Below, one piece after another: positions 5,331 to 10,786 of a DNA stretch of 10,786 nt. Position 1 is the stretch's first letter. Every line of letters starts with the position of its first letter. The DNA is taken from assembly GCA_019090225.1 (NCBI GenBank), contig JAHRWI010000198.1:1-10786 (forward strand). Reading direction: 5' to 3'. Under the pieces are notes generated by a model. It saw nothing but the letters and a program-made list of their open reading frames with translations. It was not told the origin of the DNA and searched no databases. The translations under genes were made by a program, and so were the position numbers. This stretch comes from Porticoccaceae bacterium (GTDB lineage: Bacteria > Pseudomonadota > Gammaproteobacteria > Pseudomonadales > Porticoccaceae).

Positions 5331-6943
5331 AGATAACCCTGCTCGAATTGAAACTGTATTTCGAATACGGGCGGCGCTGTCTCAGCTACGGAGCGGTTTA
5401 TATCTTTGGCTGGGTCGATGTCGATAGGCAATTTCGTAACAGCCACCTGCGCAATAGCCTCATCAAGCTCCAGCACTTTCGCAAAAGATTCTATCCGTTC
5501 TATAGCTCGACGGTAGCTCCCTGTAAAGTCATCAATCTCTCCAATTAATGATATCTGTATTGTTTTTGTCATTTCAGAGGTTTTGCCCATAGACAGCGCT
5601 GTATCATCCTCAGGATCAGCGCTAACATCCAGGTTATCCCGTGTACCCGGCCCGTTATATTTATCACCAGGGCCTTCCTGTGCGGAAACAAATACTAACT
5701 TCCACTCAAGGCTGGTAATCGAAAGATCGCCAAAGCCTGTATAGCCTTTACTAATCACCTCGAATAGCCGTTGTGGTAATGGGTTTGGTTTTGCTATTTT
5801 CCTTGCCGTAGTCACCACGGTCTTCATTTCTTCGGGCGAAGTATTACGCTTGTTAAACCAGGTCCGCAAACTTTGAAGCTGCCTGTCTTTGACAGCAATC
5901 AACGGAGCCAGTTGGTGAGTGGATTGTTCAATATTTCTACCCGCTAAAATGTTGTTTGCCAATATACCAAACGTGCACACCGCTATAAGAATGCTGGCGG
6001 CAACCAGGAATCGGTTAACCTGCTGGTGCCGTCTAAAAAAGGCAAGTTTTTCAGGCTTATAATGTGTCTTTCTGTTGGCTTTCTTTCCCAACATATACGC
6101 TACAAGTAATCGAAAGTCAGCCTGCATGGCAATCTCTTCAACATCGTGAAGGCTCGCCAACTCTCCTGGTCTTATAAAAACATAATCACAATGCTCAACC
6201 CTGATATTGACATCGAGATTTGCTTCCAGTGCAGGTGGGACAATTAGCAACACTTGAAGATCGACACCTGAATCTAACATTCGGCGACTGTTCAGGTATT
6301 GCCAGGTTCGCTCTATTTCACGATTAAATGTAACGGCGAGCTGTTCGGGCTCGCTACTTGTAGTCGAGGTCACTCGGCTGAAATAAGGATGGCCGTTGTC
6401 ATAGAAAGTTTGACGAAATATAAGGCCACCGTCTATTTGCTCTTCACCGATGATCACTACAGTCTTGATTTCATGATCCAGCGGCTTGATAAACTCTGGA
6501 ATTAGCAGGGGTATTGAAAATACACCACCTATTTCCATATTTTGAGCCACCATAATATCTATATAGGCTTGGATGGCAGAAATATCAGTCACACCAGCTA
6601 ATAGATATATATCATCGCGCCGGCCGGTTTTTTGCCTTTCGAATAATGTGAAATTGGTGTATTCGCTTCCAGGAAATAGTTTATTAAGCTTTCTTTTGAG
6701 CATTCGACTGCCGTCTCTACCTCGCACATGAGGCAACTGCTCTTGATGGAATTCCTCACTGGATAAATCCAGTAATATATAGCCTACAATCTCGTTCCAA
6801 CCATCGCACATTTCACTAAAAATTCGTTCACTTTCTTGCTCATGTAATGGGCAATTTGCCTCGATAGAGACTCCACCGTCCGACCACCGATAAATGGTCA
6901 GCACTCGGTCAGTAAATCGGAAAATTATTTTTTCTCTTTTCAC
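5327..6943 (-). CDS. PilM-PilN fusion / GspL- or MshI-like platform protein
   Basis: This 538-residue protein has three parts: a cytoplasmic N-terminal region (1-305), one transmembrane helix (about 312-334), and a periplasmic region with an initial helical stretch (340-385) and a C-terminal alpha/beta part (460-538). That is the layout of GspL, or of PilM joined to PilN. The end shows a PilN-like ferredoxin pattern: TIQISLIGEIDDF, then helix RAIERIESFAKVL, then closing strand FEIQFQF. The cytoplasmic part has PHVRGRDGSRMLKRKLNKLF (71-90) and KTGRRDD (105-111), and ERTWQYLNSRR (211-221) resembles a PilM helix. I cannot see a clear nucleotide-binding signature. The GTG start at 6941-6943 is the first start after an in-frame stop, 11 bp past the mshG stop. 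It overlaps the next gene as GTGA. A linker at 420-460 is rich in G, D, S and P. The MshI role is inferred from layout and neighbours. Confidence 0.7.
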   Translation of the reverse strand: MKREKIIFRFTDRVLTIYRWSDGGVSIEANCPLHEQESERIFSEMCDGWNEIVGYILLDLSSEEFHQEQLPHVRGRDGSRMLKRKLNKLFPGSEYTNFTLFERQKTGRRDDIYLLAGVTDISAIQAYIDIMVAQNMEIGGVFSIPLLIPEFIKPLDHEIKTVVIIGEEQIDGGLIFRQTFYDNGHPYFSRVTSTTSSEPEQLAVTFNREIERTWQYLNSRRMLDSGVDLQVLLIVPPALEANLDVNIRVEHCDYVFIRPGELASLHDVEEIAMQADFRLLVAYMLGKKANRKTHYKPEKLAFFRRHQQVNRFLVAASILIAVCTFGILANNILAGRNIEQSTHQLAPLIAVKDRQLQSLRTWFNKRNTSPEEMKTVVTTARKIAKPNPLPQRLFEVISKGYTGFGDLSITSLEWKLVFVSAQEGPGDKYNGPGTRDNLDVSADPEDDTALSMGKTSEMTKTIQISLIGEIDDFTGSYRRAIERIESFAKVLELDEAIAQVAVTKLPIDIDPAKDINRSVAETAPPVFEIQFQFEQGYL

Positions 6944-6954
6944 GGTCTATGCGC

Positions 6955-8160
6955 TCAAAACTGTATCGTACCAATAATGTCATATATGGGGCCGAGTACT
7001 GCCAACATAATCCATCCCAATAGCAGACCCATAAATACAGTCATAAACGGTTCGATCATCGACTGAAGCTTATCGATCAAATCGTTTACGTCCCGTGTGT
7101 AAAAGTCACTGACATTAGCGAGGGAATTACCCAACCCGCCTGTCATTTCTCCTACCTGAATCATTCGCAATACCAAAGCCGGAAATAGCTCCGCCTTGGT
7201 GAAGGCTTCATTGATGCTGGCACCCTCTTGAATTTGCTGACGCGTATAAGCTAATTCTCCAGCCAAATAAGTGTTGGTGACGGTTTTTTCGCTAACATCC
7301 AAGCAATCAAGCACGCTTATCCCTGCGTCATAAAGCAAGGCAAAATTTCGGGTAAAGCGCGATAACATTATTTTTTTTAGTGCCTCGCCGAGGAGAGGCA
7401 CTTTTAATTGATATTCATCAAATAGGTATTGTGCGCGGGCATTCCTTTTTAAGATTTCTCGTCCAACGAAGAGCAAGACCGGGGGAGCTAAAACAATAAC
7501 ACCCCAATAATTGACAAATATTTCGGAAACATAAATAAGCACCTGGGTAATCAAAGGTACTTCTTGACCCATAGACAAAATGAAGCTAATCAGCTTCGGT
7601 ACCAGGTAGATCATTAGAAAGCAGATTACGGCAAATACAATGACACCAACAAAAAGCGGGTACATCATCAATTTCTTTGTCTTGCTGATCACATCGTCCT
7701 GCCACCGGAGAGTATCTTTTAATTCACCAAAAATATGTACCATGTTGCCGGTATGCTCGCCGGCAATAATCAGTTTGATCGTTATCTGATTAAAGATCCT
7801 GGGATACTCTTCCATCGCCTCAGATAACGACTTTCCGCTAGAGATAGCTTCAACCAAGCCAGCAGTCATTTCCAGCATAGCGGGAGATGATGCACTATCA
7901 CGCATTTCGATTAACGAGTCGATAATGGCTATCCCCGCGCCAGCCATCTGCTCTAAATCGATAAAAAATACAATCAGAGCCCGACGATCGATACTTGATC
8001 TAGAAAACAATCGACTACGCTTTTTTTGTGGTTTCGCACTAATTAACTCCTGTCCATATTTGCTTAAACGAAATTCAAGATCTTCGATATTGTTTGCCAG
8101 GATCGAACCGGTGACTTTTTTACCTTTTCGGTCAATAGCTTTATATGCGAATTGCGCCAT
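6955..8160 (-). CDS. mshG: MshG / GspF-PilC family inner-membrane platform protein
   Basis: This polytopic membrane protein forms the platform on which the assembly ATPase acts to insert pilins into the fibre. The two tandem T2SSF domains occupy residues 61-190 and 263-392 (401-residue numbering). Each carries the family signature: GEHTGNM at 134-140 and GEMTGGL at 337-343. Hydrophobic helices lie at about 169-191, 219-235 and 372-392, giving the usual three-helix topology. The N-terminus MAQFAYKAIDRKGK is the standard opening of GspF/PilC/MshG proteins, so I place the start at the ATG of 8158-8160. An in-frame TTG at 8167-8169 would add only three residues. Length is typical. It lies 10 bp after mshE, in the conserved ATPase-platform order, and 11 bp before the GspL-like gene. 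Confidence 0.93.
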   Translation of the reverse strand: MAQFAYKAIDRKGKKVTGSILANNIEDLEFRLSKYGQELISAKPQKKRSRLFSRSSIDRRALIVFFIDLEQMAGAGIAIIDSLIEMRDSASSPAMLEMTAGLVEAISSGKSLSEAMEEYPRIFNQITIKLIIAGEHTGNMVHIFGELKDTLRWQDDVISKTKKLMMYPLFVGVIVFAVICFLMIYLVPKLISFILSMGQEVPLITQVLIYVSEIFVNYWGVIVLAPPVLLFVGREILKRNARAQYLFDEYQLKVPLLGEALKKIMLSRFTRNFALLYDAGISVLDCLDVSEKTVTNTYLAGELAYTRQQIQEGASINEAFTKAELFPALVLRMIQVGEMTGGLGNSLANVSDFYTRDVNDLIDKLQSMIEPFMTVFMGLLLGWIMLAVLGPIYDIIGTIQF

Positions 8161-8170
8161 TATCGGCAAC

Positions 8171-9898
8171 TCATTCCAGGTTCAATCGAGCGCTGAAATC
8201 CACCGCTCGAGACAATTCATCAAGAGTAGTGTCGCCTAAATAAACGCGCGCCAAGCCATCATCCACGAGACGCGTAAACCCCTTCGACTCGGCTAGCTCG
8301 CCTATTTCTCGTATTGATGCGCTTTTGGCTACAAGTTCATCGAGATCATCATCCATCTTAAGAATTTCCAATAATGCCAGCCGCCCTTTGTAACCCCTTT
8401 GCCCACAGCGTTCACAACCCACTGCTTGATATATAAATTCCGGTGCGTTTCCCGATGTTGTTAATAACTGACGTTCAATTTCGCCCGGCGCAACCTGTTC
8501 ACGACAGTGGACACATAACTTCCGAATCAACCGTTGAGCAACTATGCCAATAATATTGCCAGCTACGATACCCGGCTGAATACCGATATCTAATAACCGC
8601 GCAAAAGAGCCAAGTGCAGAATTTGCATGTAGGGTTGAAAACACCTGGTGTCCAGTCATCGCTGCCCTGAAACCCATACTGGCAGTATCAAGGTCCCGCA
8701 TTTCACCTACCAAAATAATATCGGGGTCTTGCCGCATCAAGGAACGTATACCTTCCGCAAAATCCATTTTGACCGCCGAATTCAACGATGTCTGACGAAT
8801 CATATTGATTGAATACTCTACCGGATCCTCCAACGTCATGATGTTGACAGACTCATCATTTAGGTAATTAAGCAAGGAATAAAGTGTTGTAGTTTTACCA
8901 CTACCAGTCGGCCCGGTCACCAAAATGATACCTTCAGGCCTGGCCATCATCAGCTTCAGCGCGATGCGGTGATGATCCGCTATATCTAGATCCTCCAAAG
9001 GAACAATCGCTTTACTCCTGTCCAGAATGCGCAGAACAATATTCTCTCCATGCAAGGTAGGCTGTGCTGCCACCCTGAAATCGATTGGAAATCCAGAAAT
9101 TTTTAATGAAATATGGCCATCTTGCGGCGCTCGAGTTTCAGCAATATTCATGTCCGCGAGAACTTTTACTCTTACCACTATCGACGGCCAGTACTTCCTA
9201 TGCAGGCTTCTAACCTGCCGCAACACACCATCGATACGATAGCGCACCCGCAAAAAACCCTCCTCAGGTTCAAAATGAATATCCGAGGCGCCCTGTTTCA
9301 CAGCATCGGTAAGAAACGCATCGACCAAACGGACCGTTGGATGACTGTATTCAGCCCGCTCAATATTAAGCGTACCATGTGTATCAATCTCGCCTGTTTC
9401 TATCTCCTGTAAAATACCGTCTATAGACAACTCATAACCATAAAATCGATCAATGGCAGCATTAATATCAGCTTCACTGCTGAGCACAGGCTGGACTTGC
9501 ACCTCCGCGGGCAACATCGCATTGATTCGATCAAGCAATAAAATATCGAAAGTATCGGCCATTGCGATCATTAATATGCGTTGATCGGGGTCGTAGCTGA
9601 ACGGCATAATATTTAGTTTCGAGGCCAACTGCTTGTCAATAAATGCAAAGGCTTCAACATCTGGCACTACATCGTTTAGCTGTACGCTATCATGGCCCAG
9701 CGATTCACCCAGGGCTTCGTTAAGAACAGACTCGGTTAAGAACCCAAGACTGACAAGTATTTCTCCCAATTTGGCGTGCGAACGTTTCTGTTCGAGAAGT
9801 GCGATTTTCAATTGGTCCGAGCCAATAACGCCCTTATCAATTAGTTGATCACCGATTCTCTTTTTTCTTGACGCAGACTGTATCTCAGGAGGGGTCAC
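8171..9898 (-). CDS. mshE: MshE-type pilus assembly ATPase with N-terminal c-di-GMP-binding MshEN domain
   Basis: This is a 575-residue cytoplasmic hexameric ATPase of the GspE/PilB/MshE family that drives pilin polymerisation. The N-terminal MshEN domain holds two 24-residue motifs (14-37, starting RIGDQL and ending LLEQ; 43-66, starting KLGEIL and ending GES) separated by the characteristic five residues. This is the published c-di-GMP-binding architecture. The second motif has Lys for the first Arg and Ser for the final Gln, so affinity may differ. The catalytic half shows SDIHFEP (205-211), Walker A GPTGSGKTT (329-337), Asp box TLEDPVEY (355-362), Walker B DIILVGEMRD with E399, His box TGHQVFSTLHAN (415-426) and the zinc tetracysteine C462/C465/C495/C498. 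The GTG start overlaps the TPR gene's stop as GTGA and is preceded by GGGGA. Context (TPR-E-G) fits MSHA better than a generic GspE. Confidence 0.93.
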   Translation of the reverse strand: MTPPEIQSASRKKRIGDQLIDKGVIGSDQLKIALLEQKRSHAKLGEILVSLGFLTESVLNEALGESLGHDSVQLNDVVPDVEAFAFIDKQLASKLNIMPFSYDPDQRILMIAMADTFDILLLDRINAMLPAEVQVQPVLSSEADINAAIDRFYGYELSIDGILQEIETGEIDTHGTLNIERAEYSHPTVRLVDAFLTDAVKQGASDIHFEPEEGFLRVRYRIDGVLRQVRSLHRKYWPSIVVRVKVLADMNIAETRAPQDGHISLKISGFPIDFRVAAQPTLHGENIVLRILDRSKAIVPLEDLDIADHHRIALKLMMARPEGIILVTGPTGSGKTTTLYSLLNYLNDESVNIMTLEDPVEYSINMIRQTSLNSAVKMDFAEGIRSLMRQDPDIILVGEMRDLDTASMGFRAAMTGHQVFSTLHANSALGSFARLLDIGIQPGIVAGNIIGIVAQRLIRKLCVHCREQVAPGEIERQLLTTSGNAPEFIYQAVGCERCGQRGYKGRLALLEILKMDDDLDELVAKSASIREIGELAESKGFTRLVDDGLARVYLGDTTLDELSRAVDFSARLNLE

Positions 9899-10786
9899 GG
9901 CAAATCCCCGGACAACTGCTGCAAACGTCGCCGGATATCACTCTCAGAGAACCCAGCAGCCTGCTTGCCAATTAATTCTAACGCGCTTCTATAATAGCGA
10001 GCGGCGATATCAGGTTTATTTAATTGATCGAGACTAACGGCCAAATTAAAGGCGTAGTCAGGATTCTCAGTATCGAGAGCGAGCGCTTCAAAATAAGCGG
10101 CTTGAGCTGCTGGCCAGTTGTTTCTACGAACATAAAAGCTACCGAGACTTGCGTGGAGGAAGTGCTGATCTGGATGTTCGATAATCAATTGCTTAAGCTC
10201 GCTGCCGCCAGCAAGATTGGCTGGATCCATGACACCAATATTAATCAAACCCACTTTAGCAAATAGGTTTTCAGGATTTTTATTTAGTATTGCAAAATAC
10301 GCATTTTGCGCTTGCTTTATTAAGCCACGATTAAAAAAGATATTAGCTAACCCGATCATGGCATCAACATCATCGGGTTTTAATTTCAACACTCGTCGAT
10401 ACGCCTCTTCAGCCGCCTCTAGATCACCTCTTTGAAGCGCCCGCTCAATCACATCTCGCTCTCGCAAAGCCGGATCAAGCATCGGCTTTTTATGGATTTT
10501 AATACCGGCAGCCGTCTGTTCAGTACCAGACCCCAACCGGTCGGAATCAGTTTTAGTACCAAAGCTTGCAGACCCAAAATCCTCCTGCGTAGCCGTTTGC
10601 CCGTCAGCTTGGCTGGCTACCTGCGGTTTTATGCTGGATGGTAGCTCGCTAGTCGACCCCCCAATTTTTGCATCAATAACCCTGTGATCTACCGACGCTA
10701 CCTCAGAACTCCCGTTTGAACTACTGACGTTTATGGAAGAGGCTTCCGCTGTTTGATGCATAGAGCTTCCTGGCAAAGCAGAGTCC
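9895..10786 (-). CDS. mshN: MshN-like TPR protein, 5'-truncated by the window edge
   Basis: This is the C-terminal portion (at least 297 codons) of a tetratricopeptide-repeat protein. The frame remains open to position 10786, so the TTG at 10774-10776 is probably not the real start. MshN proteins have a membrane helix near the N-terminus; none is visible here, which agrees with a missing 5' part. Counting from the TTG, residues 1-95 are a low-complexity Ser/Thr/Gly/Gln-rich linker. Two typical TPRs follow at 104-137 and 138-171, then a degenerate unit (172-203) and two more at 205-238 and 239-272. The tail RRRLQQL is basic. TPR proteins of this type sit directly before mshE in msh loci, as here, where the stop overlaps the mshE GTG. 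The exact role in pilus biogenesis is not established from the sequence. The mshN symbol rests mainly on position. Confidence 0.7.
   Translation of the reverse strand, partial: DSALPGSSMHQTAEASSINVSSSNGSSEVASVDHRVIDAKIGGSTSELPSSIKPQVASQADGQTATQEDFGSASFGTKTDSDRLGSGTEQTAAGIKIHKKPMLDPALRERDVIERALQRGDLEAAEEAYRRVLKLKPDDVDAMIGLANIFFNRGLIKQAQNAYFAILNKNPENLFAKVGLINIGVMDPANLAGGSELKQLIIEHPDQHFLHASLGSFYVRRNNWPAAQAAYFEALALDTENPDYAFNLAVSLDQLNKPDIAARYYRSALELIGKQAAGFSESDIRRRLQQLSGDLP

Noticed and set aside
8161..8169. TTG start three codons upstream for mshG
   Set aside because: The ATG at 8158-8160 gives the standard family N-terminus MAQFAYKA; the TTG adds only MPI and has no better ribosome site.
24..10786. 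Reading the locus as a standard type II secretion system
   Set aside because: No GspC, GspD or GspG-H-I-J set is visible. The TPR-MshE-MshG order and the MshM/ExeA-type ATPase fit MSHA-like pili better, though the GspL/GspK resemblance keeps a pseudopilus machine open.
1..10786. tRNA, rRNA, CRISPR arrays, insertion sequences or phage genes
   Set aside because: I saw no array-like repeats, transposase motifs or RNA-gene signatures; the only transposon-like sequence is the Tn5 end of the library adapter.

Overview
The window looks like one end of an assembled contig from a gammaproteobacterium. The evidence is the MSHA-type pilus ATPase and platform genes, class III-type prepilin signals and a mixed GTG/TTG/ATG start repertoire. 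I did not compute base composition, and the species cannot be fixed from the sequence. Positions 1-23 are not genomic: they match the end of a Nextera/Tn5 read-1 adapter, so the first gene is cut there. The other end of the window cuts a second gene.

Every convincing gene is on the minus strand, so the locus reads from 10786 down to 24. In transcription order it holds a TPR protein (MshN-like, 5' end missing), a MshE-type assembly ATPase with an N-terminal c-di-GMP-binding MshEN domain, a MshG/GspF-type inner-membrane platform protein, a PilM-PilN (GspL)-like fusion protein, a PilO/MshJ-like coiled-coil membrane protein, an exported MshK/PilP-like protein and a prepilin-like protein lacking Glu5. 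These seven genes overlap by 4 bp or lie within about 11 bp of each other and almost certainly form one translationally coupled operon.

Two gaps of about 140-170 bp follow. They separate two further prepilins: a Glu5-containing paralogue of the previous pilin, and a differently built pilin with a textbook Shine-Dalgarno and a plausible promoter of its own. Next come a PilZ-domain protein and, after a 194-bp gap, a MshM/ExeA-type AAA ATPase truncated by the adapter.

The genes together describe a MSHA-like type IV pilus, or a pseudopilus machine related to it. MshE would power assembly through MshG. The PilMN/O/P-like proteins would form the alignment complex between inner membrane and periplasm. 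The three (pseudo)pilins would make the fibre and its tip. Two independent c-di-GMP input domains (MshEN and PilZ) suggest second-messenger control. Secretin, prepilin peptidase and retraction ATPase are not in the window. Gene order differs from the classical Vibrio msh locus, because platform genes follow mshG instead of preceding mshL, and several components belong to families I can describe but not name.
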